A DNA stretch of 64,000 bases from Branchipolynoe longqiensis (taxonomy: Eukaryota > Annelida > Polychaeta > Phyllodocida > Polynoidae), in the NCBI GenBank assembly GCA_030323885.1, contig JASIRB010000185.1:62001-126000 (forward strand), read 5' to 3'. Below the pieces are notes generated by a model that saw nothing but the letters and a program-made list of their open reading frames with translations, searched no databases and had not been told where the DNA came from. This document shows positions 32,628 to 43,194 of this stretch, one piece after another. The translations under genes were made by a program, and so were the position numbers. The first letter of the stretch is position 1; the number at the start of each line of letters is the position of its first letter.

Positions 32628-33365
32628 TTTTTAATTGAGGCTGTGTTTATACTGTCCATAGCATATAAGCCCGTGTACCCAGGCTTGTTTTCAATGCTGG
32701 CCAGTTGTAGTATTGGTGTTATCTTACCACACAGTATCTGCTGATAAGGTATTTGATTGCCTGCATTTCAGTAGCAGATAGATAATTGGTTGGTACAGTT
32801 AGTGTTTTTTTTAATTGTCTTGGCATATATGTATTTTTTTCTTCTACTCTTATTACTAGACTAGCCTACTCCTATTTACATATCATAGGCTTGTACGGAG
32901 CTGTGAAGTGTGTTATCTGGCTACTTTTGGCATGGTTACCTTCCACTGGGCATCCCACTGGTGGGCCGTGACATATCACAATGCCCCTTTGTAATGCAGC
33001 TTAGTGGGGGGGTTTCCTATCCTTATTTTGCACAGATATTTGTTGTAAGTTTTTAGGTCAGGAATTTGTCATTCCTTTACCGTTTTGGCATTCCACACCT
33101 TGGCAGCCATTTCCAGCGTGCTTCTCTCATGAGCTTCTATTTGGCTTCTGGTCTGCTTTAGTAGTGGCACATTATTTGCTCTAGTAGCCCTTTGTGGTTT
33201 TGTTAAGAGTTTATTGTTTTGACTATAGCTATATGCTAATGTTTTCAAATGAATTATTCTCCTATTTTCTAGTAATTTCACTTTGGTTCTTTTGTGTATG
33301 TCATATGTCGGGTGCAGCTTGTCTACTCTTAGACAGATATATGTTAGTTGGTGTGTATGCATAAC
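32628..33365 (-). mobile_element. LINE-C 3' end, longer copy
   Basis: Reverse of the 13862-14398 sequence plus more upstream coding sequence. The 3' end (complement of TTTTTTTTAATTGAGGCTG) almost touches the TIR element to its left. Truncated on its 5' side where a SINE-A begins at 33366. Confidence 0.75.
33069..33365 (-). pseudogene. LINE-C C-terminal coding fragment
   Basis: About 98 residues of open frame ending AAKVWNAKTVKE, with HLKTLAYSYSQNN and RSQIEAHERSTLEMA. This resembles the region after the reverse-transcriptase domain in several non-LTR clades, where the last residues form a W-N-containing motif. No catalytic YADD or endonuclease is in the window. The open frame runs on into SINE-A DNA at its N-terminus, so the first ~20 residues are not LINE. 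Clade not assigned. Confidence 0.6.
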
Positions 33366-33590
33366 TAGATGGCCTGTTGGTGCAGTAGCAGCTTTCCATG
33401 TGGGAGATTTTGGGTTCGATACCAAATCAAGTCAAGCCAATGTCCACTTATCCTTTCCTCCACTGGCCTTGGGCATTAGTAGGACAGGGCAAGGCCTGGC
33501 TATGTCAGGTGTCTAAGTGGGATATTGCATTGTGATGCCAGAGTCGCGGTATCTCAATGAGGCAGCACTATAAATCCACCAGGCATTAAG
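33366..33590 (+). mobile_element. SINE-A, diverged
   Basis: Head GATGGCCTGTTGGTGCAG and B-box-like GGGTTCGATACC, body GGGCAAGGCCTGG and GGCAGCACTATAAATCC. Tail lost. Confidence 0.7.
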
Positions 33591-33814
33591 CTTAGGCATG
33601 GCTAGCACATACACCACAAACATATTATGTACATACACATGTACAATAATGTTGGATTCTAAATTGTTGTCTTTTCAACTGACTTTTGTTCCAGTTATTC
33701 CATATGTATTTAAATATATATATATATGTTTTTACATTCATTCATTACGCAGTGGACATTTCAACTATGGGAAAAAATGTCCTTACTCCACTGTTCGTTA
33801 CCCTATCCTAGTCA

Positions 33815-34105
33815 TGTAGTAGTCCAGATATAAGCTCCACTACCATACGGTGGCAGCTAGGACTGCTCCATCACCGCTGCAGTATTGCGCTAGGTGGCAG
33901 TAGGGTAGCCGCCGGGCAGTGCCGCGAAATGTTGATGTGGGACCTGTCAGGGCACGGGTGGGTCACTTGATCGTGGATGCCGCGGTCAGCGGAGGAACGA
34001 ATAAAGACGTGTGAAAGCAAGCATACTCGTTCCTCCTCCTTTGATTAGAGGGGGTCTACTGTGTGAGGGTCAAGTACCGGGCGGCCAACAAGGGACCCAT
34101 CACAT
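33815..34105 (+). mobile_element. Possible solo LTR
   Basis: GC-rich block starting TGTAGTAGTCC with AATAAAG near 34000 and a C/G-rich end, lying between SINE-A-like sequences. Ends and duplication cannot be fixed, so this is tentative. Confidence 0.3.
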
Positions 34106-34109
34106 AATG

Positions 34110-34245
34110 CTGAACACCAGGCTTAGTAGCGACAAGTATAAATTTTGAAATCATTAGTTTGGCTCAACAAGGGTTTGCGTATGATGACCTGCCACCAGGC
34201 AAGCGGGTGCTCAACTGATTTGGCCATCCTGTCTTGTGTTGCAGG
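34110..34245 (-). mobile_element. SINE-A head fragment
   Basis: Reverse body and head (CACCAGGCTTAGTAGCGACA, TTGGCCATCCTGTCTTG). Confidence 0.7.
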
Positions 34246-34328
34246 TATGTGTGCAAACGGTTTCACTCTCAGTTTACAGCGATACAAATATCACCAGTGA
34301 ACAACACTTATTCAATACGCATTTCCAA

Positions 34329-34640
34329 ACAGGATGCGGTGACCAAATCCGTAGAGCTCAGGTTGGGAGTTCGAATTCCAGCTGAGTCAAACCAGTAACT
34401 TATCAAATTAATACTTGTCGCTACCTAGCTGGATGTTTGGCATTAATAGGATAGGGCAAGGACTGGCTTGCACTGTATCAGGATAATATGACTGTGTGGA
34501 TATAGGGTCACTGTGTTGGTGGCCTGGTCTCCCAGTGGGGCAGCACTATAAAGTCACCATGAGTGCACTGTCACAAGTCGGTACCCATTCTGATATAACC
34601 GTAGATATTGCTAGGACATAAAACAACAACAAACAAATGC
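34329..34640 (+). mobile_element. SINE-A, near full length (GCGGTGACC head variant)
   Basis: Head GGATGCGGTGACCAAATCCG, body GACTGTGTGGATATAGGG, tail TTCTGATATAACCGTAGATA with AACAACAAACAAA end. Confidence 0.8.
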
Positions 34641-34904
34641 ATTTCCAATGAACAAAACCATCTGGCTTCGTTGCCTACCTTCTGACATGAGAGTAATACA
34701 CTAAGAGTGGGTCTATTGTTAGTGTGTCTGCTTACCACGAGGTGTCGCCACTCATGTACTGACACCGAGCGTGCGCACTAGTCGTTAGCGTCTCAGTGAC
34801 CTAGAGACATCTACAAGTGTCTCCTCTGTTGTCATTGTTAAATTTGCCGGCACGCCATGTCCCAAAAGAGACTTCAGTTATTTAGGTTTTGGGGTATCAT
34901 GCTC

Positions 34905-35027
34905 TACCTATATATATATATACATATATATATATATACATATATATATAGATATCTTCCGGTGCGACTGACACTAGTCTTGCAGAGGAGCAGGACGTAG
35001 CTCAGACAATAGCGTGTCCACCTGTGA
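34905..35027. mobile_element. (TA)n with TA-element end, then SINE-B head
   Basis: A TA microsatellite is followed by CTTCCGGTGCGACTGACACT, the reverse of the end seen at 50620. Then a plus-strand SINE-B head, GGACGTAGCTCAGACAATAG, is cut off at 35027. Confidence 0.6.
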
Positions 35028-35620
35028 ACTTATGGGGTATAACTTTCGACGTACAGGCTGTTATGTCGGCTTATGTTGGGCTTACGTTGCACTCACATTA
35101 GGCTTACGTCGAGATACGTTAGATGTTTGTGAGAGCTACTTTGGTCTATGTTGAGCTACATTGATGTACGGTAGACTGACGGAGAGCCGGGAGGAACACG
35201 CTGTTAATGTATCTTGACATAGGTCTAACGTGTCTCTGACGTGGGTCTAACTTTAGTCCAACATGTCTTGACGTAGTTGACGAATGGCTGGCTTGCCTTC
35301 GAGAATATAAAGGCACGTTGAGCGCTTGCTGTCCTTACGCTGAGCTGAGCACGCTGAACTGTCGTCAGACTGATGCTGCTCACTCGCAGGCCTGACATCC
35401 AGCTGGAGGCTCGTTAGCCTTACATTGGGCCTTTTTTTTTTTTACGTTCTAACTCGTTGACACACGTTACAAGTACATTGGACCAATGTTTCACCTACGT
35501 TGCACTCACTTCCAAATTGGCCCTGCAACGCCAAGAATTTCTACGTATCTCGACGTAAATAAGTGATTTCTACGTTCCCCACTCGCTGGTCCATTACGTC
35601 GTAGTGTGACAAGGGTATTA
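35028..35620. mobile_element. H-MITE 4 (ACGT-rich; left end damaged)
   Basis: The right end is the complement of TACCCTTGTCACACTACGACG, matching H-MITE 3. The interior has GGCTTACGTTG and GTCTAACGTG words. The left terminus is not recognisable. Confidence 0.7.
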
Positions 35621-36354
35621 TAAAGTTAGAATTTCGTGGTCAAAGTGTAGTGCAGGCAGTCATGCCAACAGCGATAGGGGTGGGCGCCACAGTCAATATC
35701 AGATCGCAGTGAATATCAGATCGAATAGCATTGGCTCATATCGATTGCCGAGTAGTAATAAATACCAATACATATACAATCGGACCAGGCCCTCTGCTCC
35801 CTCCATGCCTTATATGTATATAATACATTGTAATTTATATATCAAATATATGTATATAAGGTAGGGCTATGTAATAAGAGAGAGACAGACGAGAGGTGGG
35901 TCGGTCACTTTTATTGTGTGACATGGCGAGCATAATAAACAGGCTTACCGGTAAAGTTTGAAATCGAGTAGCGAACTGACTTAGGCCTGCCCGTTCCCCA
36001 GCGTTGCCGAGGCAACCGGGGCAAATCGAGGCAAGTCAGCGATTGGAGATAATAACTTAGAGACTAAATGGTAGAATAATAATAATAATAAGGAATATAT
36101 ACTCCGCCTACTTATATACGCATAATTAATTATACATCCCATATATATATTACCGTATTCTCGCAGGTTAACGCCCATGTGTGGGTTAACCCCCCCAACT
36201 TGATCAATATATCGTAAACGCCCGCCCTTAAACGTCCATGTGTGGGTAAACTTCTACCATCCACTTCACTGATTTGCCAATGTAAGCACCCAGGGCGTTA
36301 GCCCGTGGTATTTGGAAATAGACATGTGTACATTGTGTACTAATGGACAAATAC
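35621..36354. other. Spacer with AT tracts and a TA-element remnant
   Basis: 36070-36130 (AATAATAATAATAAGG, TCCGCC, TATACGCATAATTAATTATA) looks like a reverse remnant of the TA-flanked family. (AAT)n at about 36077-36091. Confidence 0.4.
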
Positions 36355-36361
36355 GTCTCGA

Positions 36362-36401
36362 TGCATGTTTTGGTTTTGAAAATTTGATGCCTTCATCGGA
36401 G
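36362..36401. mobile_element. T-MITE end fragment
   Basis: GCATGTTTTGGTTTTGAAAA then TTTGATGCCTTCATCGGA, broken before the terminal bases. Confidence 0.65.
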
Positions 36402-36443
36402 CCACATATTCCTGGTAATGATTGGACAGAAATGTTTTACACA

Positions 36444-37772
36444 ATGGGGCCCCCGTTCTGATATGACCTCAGATGTTGCCTGGACGTAAAACTCCCAACA
36501 ACCAACCAATGGGCCCACATATGACTTAAGTGCCAGATGAAAACTCCCAACAACCAACCAACCACAGTGGGACTTCCGTCCTGATATGAACTTAGATGTT
36601 GCCAGGATGTAAAACTCCCAACAACCGACCAACCACAATGGAACCTTCGTCCTGATATGACCTTAGATGTTGCCAGGACGTAAAACTCCCAACAACCAAT
36701 CAACCACAATGGAACCCCTGTCCTGATATGAACTTAGATGTTGCCAGGATGTAAAACTCCCAACAACCGACCAACCACAATGGAACCTTCGTCCTGATAT
36801 GACCTTAGATGGTGCCAGGACGTAAAACTCCCAACAACCAACCAACCACAATGGAACCCCTGTCCTGATATGAACTTAGATGTTGCCAGGATGTAAAACT
36901 CCCAACAACCAACCAACCACAATGGAACCTTCGTCCTGATATGACCTTAGACGGTGCCAGGACGTAAAACTCCCAACAACCAACCAACACATGGACCCCT
37001 GCCTGAATAACTTAGTTGCCAGGATGTAAAACTCCCAACAACCAACCAACCACAATGGAACCTTCGTCCTGATATGACCTTAGATGTTGCCAGAATGTAA
37101 AACTCCCAACAACCAACCAACCACAATGGGACTTCCGTCCTGATATGACCTTAGATTTTGCCAAGACGTAAAACTCCCACCAACCAACAACCAACCACAA
37201 TGGAACCTTCGTCCTGATATGACCTTAGATGGCGCCAGGACGTAAAACTCCCAACAACCGACCAACCACAATGGGACCTCTGTCCTGATATGACCTTAGA
37301 TGTTACCAGGACATAAAACTCCCAACAATCAACCAACCACAATGGGACACCCATCCTGATATAACCTTAGATGTTGCCAGGACATAAAACTCCCAACAAC
37401 CAACCAACCACAATGGGACCCCCATCCTGATATGACCTTAGATGTTGCCAGGACGTAAAACTCCCAACAACCAACCAACCACAATGGGACCCTGTCCTGA
37501 TATGACCTTAGATGTTACCAGCACATAAAACTCCCAACAACCAACCAAGCAACCACAATGGGGCCCCCATCCTGATATGACCTTAGATGTTGCCAGGACG
37601 TAAAACTCCCAACAACCAACCAACCACAATGGGACCCCCGTCCTGATATGACCTTAGATGTTACCAGGACATAAAACTCCCACAACCAACCAACCTCAAT
37701 GGGACCCCCATCCTGATATGACCTTAGATGTTGCCTGGACGTAAAACTCCCAACAACCAACCACAATGGGAC
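36444..37772. repeat. 71-bp satellite made of the SINE-A 3' tail
   Basis: About 18-19 tandem units. Each unit contains CCTGATATGACCTTAGATG, TTGCCAGGACGTAAAACTCC, CAACAACCAACCAACC and a linker ACAATGGGACCCC. The first three parts are the SINE-A 3' end. Reverse-strand frames reading WLVGCWEFYVLATSKVISG are satellite artefacts. Confidence 0.95.
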
Positions 37773-38253
37773 CAGTGTTAAAGGATGCACATTGTTCTAA
37801 CCTATTCTCCACAAGCACATCCATTTCACACGCGATGACCTTTGACCTGGGCAGGTCTCACACAAAGGTCACCAGTATGAAGCCTTCCCTGCCCTACACG
37901 CACTTATTTAGTACTCTTTGAACCTCACTCAGTGATCCTCACATTAGTAAGTCATAAATGTAGTCAGGAGTTCTGCTGGGGCTATTTTATTTACATCACA
38001 GAAACACATATTATATATTTGTCGAATTTAGGTAATAATGGCCAAGGTAAAAACGGCAAGGTAAAAATGGTACAGGTAAATTGACACGTAAAATGTCGGG
38101 GTAAAAATGGCAATATACAAATTGCAAGGTAAAAATAAGGTAATAATGGCATAGGTAAAAATGGCACAAGTGGAAAATAGGAAGCAATGGCACAACGAAT
38201 ATAAATAGTTTATTAAAAATAAATAGCAATTTAAAATCATGTGCTAAAGTACT
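37773..38253. other. Spacer with GGTAAAAATGG-type repeats
   Basis: 38028-38180 has irregular GGTAAAAATGGC and GGTAATAATGGC words, a short degenerate tandem repeat. Otherwise nothing recognised. Confidence 0.5.
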
Positions 38254-38754
38254 GTCGTGGGGGTGATGAAAATGGGAAATACTGCGCCTAGAGCGGGACT
38301 CGAACCCACATCTCTTTGCACTCCGGGCCAGTGTGCTAACCATTACACCACCTAGGCTCCCTGATATCAACACACTACCCACGCCTACCTGTCTATGTGG
38401 CTCCTTGCCCGAGAGGTCAGTGCAGACCACTACACTCGTCCCCCTGGAATTGTAAGTCTTGTAATGCTTACAATTACATACATACAGGCAATGCAACGCA
38501 CTTACATACACAGGGCAGGTTCAACAACTATACAGCGCGTAGCTTGTACAGGATCCTGGTCACGGCACCAGTGTCGTGGGGGTGATGAAAATGGGAAATA
38601 CTGCGCCTAGAGCGGGACTCGAACCCACATCTCTTTGCACTCCGGGCCAGTGTGCTAACCATTACACCACCTAGGCTCCCTGATATCAACACACTACCCA
38701 CGCCTACCTGTCTATGTGGCTCCTTGCCCGAGAGGTCAGTGCAGACCACTACAG
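38254..38754 (-). mobile_element. SINE-Q dimer, intact
   Basis: Two reverse-oriented units with a 319-bp period (GTCGTGGGGGTGATGAAAAT at 38254 and 38573). Each contains the tRNA-Gln-like head (complement of TGGTGTAATGGTTAGCAC). The second unit lacks its distal part, so the element is about 1.6 units long. Confidence 0.9.
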
Positions 38755-38755
38755 T

Positions 38756-39101
38756 ACCATAGTTAGATGAAAACATCAATTTTTCAAAACCAAACCACTT
38801 ATCTTGATTTAATTCTACATATCCAACTTAGATACTGGTTCACATTTTAAACTGTGTTGCTGCACAGAAGGGTGTAATACGTCAAGTTAATGGAAGCTGT
38901 TAATTACTGAAGCTTACGGTGTCAGAGTTTTGGCGTGCTTGACAAAATTAATTTGGTATGTTTTCGCATCGAATATCTCCAAAGTTAGCCATTTAAATTC
39001 AAAGTCATTTCAAACTGAAGTAACGTAGACTATAATGATTAATCTAATGTATTTATTTATCTCAGAAAATGCCAAAAGCTTAAAACCATCGGATTATGCA
39101 A
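38756..39101. mobile_element. T-MITE copy 7
   Basis: Left end decayed (CATAGTTAGATGAAAACATC), right end CATCGGATTATGCAAC, flank TTCAA. Abuts the hairpin at 39106. Confidence 0.8.
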
Positions 39102-39105
39102 CTTC

Positions 39106-39173
39106 AACATTGATCAGACATAATTACAGTAATAATCTGTACAAATTCGATTAGATTATGTCTGATCAATGTT
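39106..39173. repeat. 19-bp perfect hairpin
   Basis: AACATTGATCAGACATAAT at 39106-39124 is exactly complementary to 39155-39173. The 30-nt loop has an inner TACAG/CTGTA pairing. Confidence 0.8.
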
Positions 39174-40220
39174 AGTTAGCACATAATTCTCAGTTGGAAT
39201 TTATTTCTTAATAAACTATATATATTAGTTGTGCCATTTTCTCCTATTTTTCCCACTCGTTCCAATGTTGCCTGTTTCGTTTATACCGGTGCCATTATTA
39301 CCGTACACCATTATTCTCGTATCTGATTGGCTGATTTAATGCCGTTAGCACTTCTAATGCTGTGAAATGGGCACAGTTTGATCAGGAAAAACACTTGTAA
39401 TAATTAATTACGATTATTTTGAAATGTAGTTCAATGTTTGTCAACTAAACCAGCGCACTGTAACAATATCGGGTTTTATATATATGTTATGAGCAGTTAA
39501 TGTAAACATGTTTGCGACATTGTCATACACCAGCTCTGTGAAATAGGCTAGGGGACCAGGCTACCAGATTTCGTTGCAGTCATTTATATCGCACAAGGCT
39601 ACGTAAGGATAACTTTATTTTCACATTTTAATCTGCTAATATATTGGAGGCAAATGCATCTCGCATATCCACTACCCATCCGTGCAGCACTATAAAGTCG
39701 CCACCAGTGCGGTACCCCTCCTGGTATGACCTTCGATGGTGCTAGGCTATAGAACAGAAACAAGGAAACAGACAATAAAGCTGGGTTTTTATTAGGCGAT
39801 GGTCTTTAAGTCCTGAGTATCCAGATGGTTGTCTGGTGAATGTGGAGAGATATTGTTGGACTGGTCTGCATGACATTCCATACTTGACATCTCCTTAAGT
39901 GCAATAACAGGCCTCGCTGGGTGAATCAATAGTCTAACCAAAGACAATGTACGACAAGGCGCGACGTGCCACTCAGCGCTTTCATATAGGAATTTCTTGA
40001 ATAATCATGCAGTGGCGCCATCCCACTCAAACAAGATGCATTGTCTTTAATCAGGTGTAGTAGTAGTAGTAGTTTTCTTACTCAGACATAATCACAAATT
40101 TTATTTATATATGGCACAGATTAAAGTGCTTAAAGTATGTTTGAACTTTACTATACTATAATATTGTATTCATTATCAATATTATGAGATAATACACTAT
40201 AATTGTTGTACATTGTCTTT
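39174..40220. other. Largely unrecognised; one SINE-A tail
   Basis: 39680-39775 is a diverged SINE-A 3' part (GCAGCACTATAAAGTCGCC, CCTGGTATGACC). A (TAG)n run lies near 40058-40072. The rest has no family match or coding signal. Confidence 0.4.
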
Positions 40221-40261
40221 GATGGTATAGCAGTTAGGGTGGGCTAGGGAACTTGTCCCCT

Positions 40262-40738
40262 TGTTTCCATTGTACAGCAGTCAGGCGTGCTATCCACCAT
40301 ACTATACGGAGCTGAAGCCTGGACAGTGTACAGACGACAGGTGAAAAAGCTGCATGCCTTCATGATGCGACATCTGCGTTCAATCATGAGGCTAACCTGG
40401 AAGGACAAAGTGACAAATAAGGAAATACTCAAACAAACAGGGCTGCCCTCTATGGAAGATCTTCTGATCAAAAAGAATCTCTGGTGGACTGGACACCTCA
40501 TGAGGATGTCATCAGACAGGCTACCAAAGCAGATCCTCTATTCTCAACTGTCTTTTGGCTACAGAAAGAGAGGGCGCCCTCCTCTCCGGTTCAAGGATAC
40601 CATCAAGAGAAACGTGAAGCTGAGAGATATTAAGACCGACTCATGGACGCAACTCTCACAGCAGAGAGCTAAATGGAGAGCGGCAGTCAAGTAATGAAAG
40701 CAGTCTTTGTCGCATCGCGACCGACAGCATGATGATGA
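40262..40738 (+). mobile_element. LINE-B, 5'-truncated
   Basis: Carries the C-terminal coding region and a short 3' end (AAAGCAGTCTTTGTCGCATC, GACCGACAGC, GAT repeats). GCAGTNAGGNTGGGCTAGGG occurs at about 40230-40250 and again at 40740-40760, an imperfect target duplication of about 29 bp. Parts of this 3' end recur at 17345-17402 and 20235-20331. Confidence 0.85.
40287..40694 (+). pseudogene. LINE-B reverse transcriptase, C-terminal fragment
   Basis: About 135 codons with LYGAEAWTVYRRQVKKLHAF, TWKDKVTNKEIL, WWTGHLMRM and RKRGRPPLRFKD. This is the C-terminal (thumb and beyond) part typical of many animal non-LTR elements. The first codon is GTG and not a real start: the frame is open from the truncation point. 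The catalytic YADD motif, the rest of the polymerase domain and the endonuclease are absent. It cannot act on its own. The stop is followed directly by the 3' tail. Confidence 0.85.
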
Positions 40739-40837
40739 CAGCAGTGAGGCTGGGCTAGGGGACCTGTCCAATTACCTTGTTTGCTGTATTTTACTGAAAG
40801 CGCTGAGTGACGCATCTTGTTGTATATTGTTTTTGGT

Positions 40838-40965
40838 CAAACCCAGGCTTCCCGTGCAGAAAGTCAGGAGCGAATCCCAGCCGAGTCAAACCAATGACTT
40901 ATCAAATGTATCCTTGTCGCTACCTAGCATCGCGCTTGGCATTACTAGGATAGACCAAGTGCTGT
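40838..40965 (+). mobile_element. SINE-A fragment
   Basis: CAGGCTTCCCGTGCAGAAAG, CAAACCAATGACTTATCAAA and CGCGCTTGGCATTACTAGGA. Both ends truncated. Confidence 0.7.
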
Positions 40966-40999
40966 ACTGGTTAGCACAGCATAAAGACAATTAGATAAA

Positions 41000-41202
41000 A
41001 GATTCACCCCGTACTTCCAGTACAGGGTTGAAGACCAGCCTTATATAAAAACGGTCGAGAAATCGGGCTAATGAATTGAGTCTTTATGAGAGCCTAATTT
41101 CACAATCTAAGAAGCAACATTTATTCTTTGTGTATGTCTTCATGTTTACCCGCTACTTTTGAGTTTGAAAATATAATAAAACATATATTTTAATGCAATT
41201 TA
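41000..41202 (+). repeat. Unclassified dispersed repeat U2, copy 1
   Basis: Direct match to 59826-60030: GAAGACCAGCCTTATATAAA, ACGGTCGA, AGTCTTTATGAGAGCCTAAT, GCAACATTTATTCTTTG, AATATAATAAAACATATA. No coding. Confidence 0.75.
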
Positions 41203-41699
41203 AAAGTGAAATCAACGGCATTCTCTGGCCGCCATCTTGTCTTTTTGTATTCTCTCCCATTTCACCAACTCTGTGCTGATATAAGTAACCATTTGACACT
41301 GGTGCTAGGCATTCTACTTGTTGTTCCATACTAACGCTGTTTTCGCCCGTATTTAGACTACATTGTCGTTCACCCGTCTACTACAAGTATCGGGTGAATC
41401 TTATATCTACAAGACAATGTGACCGAGTGGAATATCAAGTAGGCCTAATATGTGTGTATCTCTGAAAATTGATGTGGTTATGCCCGAGAAACAACAGCTA
41501 TTTTTGTTTGGCGTATTTGTATCGGCATGTTTCCTGATATAATATATATATAAAGATTGACTTGAAGTAAGTTGATATGGCATTGGCTTCATACGCCCAT
41601 TTCTGAACAAAGGTCAGGAGCCCGATGAACAGTGACATAACCTCCCTCACTGCACTCCTGTCACTCCTGCACCCAATACCTCACATTATATTATAAGTT
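41203..41699. other. Spacer, no recognised feature
   Basis: No repeat-family match. A short reverse frame at 41407-41610 has no domain. Confidence 0.35.
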
Positions 41700-41835
41700 A
41701 CATTGTCTAAAGGTTTTAGGTTTCGGCCATTTTTATAAAAAGCCGAAATATATTAAGTTGATTGTTATGATTGTTTGCTTTAATTTGAAGCAACTTTTAT
41801 TTTAAATGGTTAACTTTAGAAATATGTTATGTTAA
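41700..41835. mobile_element. T-MITE fragment
   Basis: GGTTTTAGGTTTCGGCCATT ... TTAATTTGAAGCAACTTTTA is the left third of a T-MITE. The rest is missing. Confidence 0.6.
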
Positions 41836-41924
41836 ACCAGAGTTAGTAATTTACGTACTTGTTGCGACTTATGTTGGTTTTTTTTTGGTTGTAAATATCT
41901 TTATTCATTTGAAAATACTGTAGT

Positions 41925-43095
41925 ATAGTAGTCTGCACTGACCTCTCAGTGTCTCGGGAAAGGAGTCGCATAGACAGGTAGACGTGGGTAGTGTGGTGAC
42001 ATCATAGAGCCAAAGGCCCTAATAATACTAAGACGGCTCACTCCCTATCTCTCCCATGGTAATGTGGGTTTGATCAGCCCGGCTGCTGGTTGGTGTTTCA
42101 CATGTAAACACATACAATTATATTATACATGAGATAGGTAAGTATGAATACACATCAATATGAAATTGCTATGAACAAATACACATCATCAGCAGCAGCA
42201 TCATCAGCATCGCCATCATCACACATCTTTCACATTCATATATACATTTATACATATAATATAACACCTGTTTAACCAAGAGAACAGCCAGCGCACGTGG
42301 TGGGTTTGATCATTTTGATTACACAGTACAGGCTTAGTATTATAGGGTCTTTGATAGAGCCTAGGTGTTGTAATAGTTAGCACACTGGCCTGGAAAGGCT
42401 AGGTGGTGTAATGGTTAGCAAACTGGCCCAGAATACAAAGAGATGTGGGTTCGAGTCCCACTCTAGGTACAATATTTCACATTTTCATTACCCCCCACCC
42501 CACGACACTGGTTGCCGTGACCAAGATCCTGTACAAGCTACACAATTCCAGGGGGACGAATGTAGTAGTCTGCACTGACCTCTCACTGAGTCTCAGGCAA
42601 GGAGCCGCATAGACAGGTAGGCATGGGTAGTGTGTTGATATGACAGAGCCTAGGTGGTGAAATGGTTAGCACACTGGCTCAGAATGCAAAGAGATGTGGG
42701 TTCGAGTCCCGCTCTAGGCACAATATTTTCCATTTTCATCACCCTCATGACACTTGTGCCGTGACCAGGATCCTGTAAAGCTATGTGCTGTATAGTTGTT
42801 GAACCTACACTGTGTATGCATATCTAAGTGCATTGCCTGTATGTATGTAATTGTAAGCATTAAATGACTTACAATTCCAGGGGGACGAGTGTAGTAGTCT
42901 GCACTGACCTCTCAGGCAAGGAGCCACATAGACAGGTAGGTGTGGGTAGTGTGGTGAAATCAGCGAGCCTAGGTGGTGTAATGGTTAGCACACTGGCCTC
43001 GAAAGGCTATGTGGTGTAATGGTTAGCACACTGGCCTGGAATGCAAAGAGATGTGGGTTTGAGTCCCGCTCTAGGTGCAATATTTCCCATTTTCA
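41925..43095 (+). mobile_element. SINE-Q trimer
   Basis: Three head-to-tail units with tRNA-Gln-like heads near 42397, 42653 and 43008. In the first and third heads the 5' half (GGTGTAATGGTTAGCACACT) is duplicated about 40-50 bp upstream. The first unit is interrupted at 42011-42353. Confidence 0.85.
42011..42353. mobile_element. hAT-like MITE inside SINE-Q
   Basis: Ends CAAAGGCCCTAATAATACTA and TAGTATTATAGGGTCTTTG are inverted repeats. ATAGAGC flanks both sides (42004-42010, 42354-42360), a 7-8 bp duplication fitting hAT elements. No transposase. Confidence 0.7.
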
Positions 43096-43194
43096 CCACA
43101 CACGCCCACAACAATATATTTTGTCAGCACCGAAGCACTGGTCTTCCAGCAAGCATCGGTCTTTATTTGTGTTTTTTTTTAACAGGGTGCAAAT

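Noticed and set aside
36393..37790. Series of reverse-strand peptides with CWEFYVLATSK
   Set aside because: Translation of the 71-bp tail-derived satellite.
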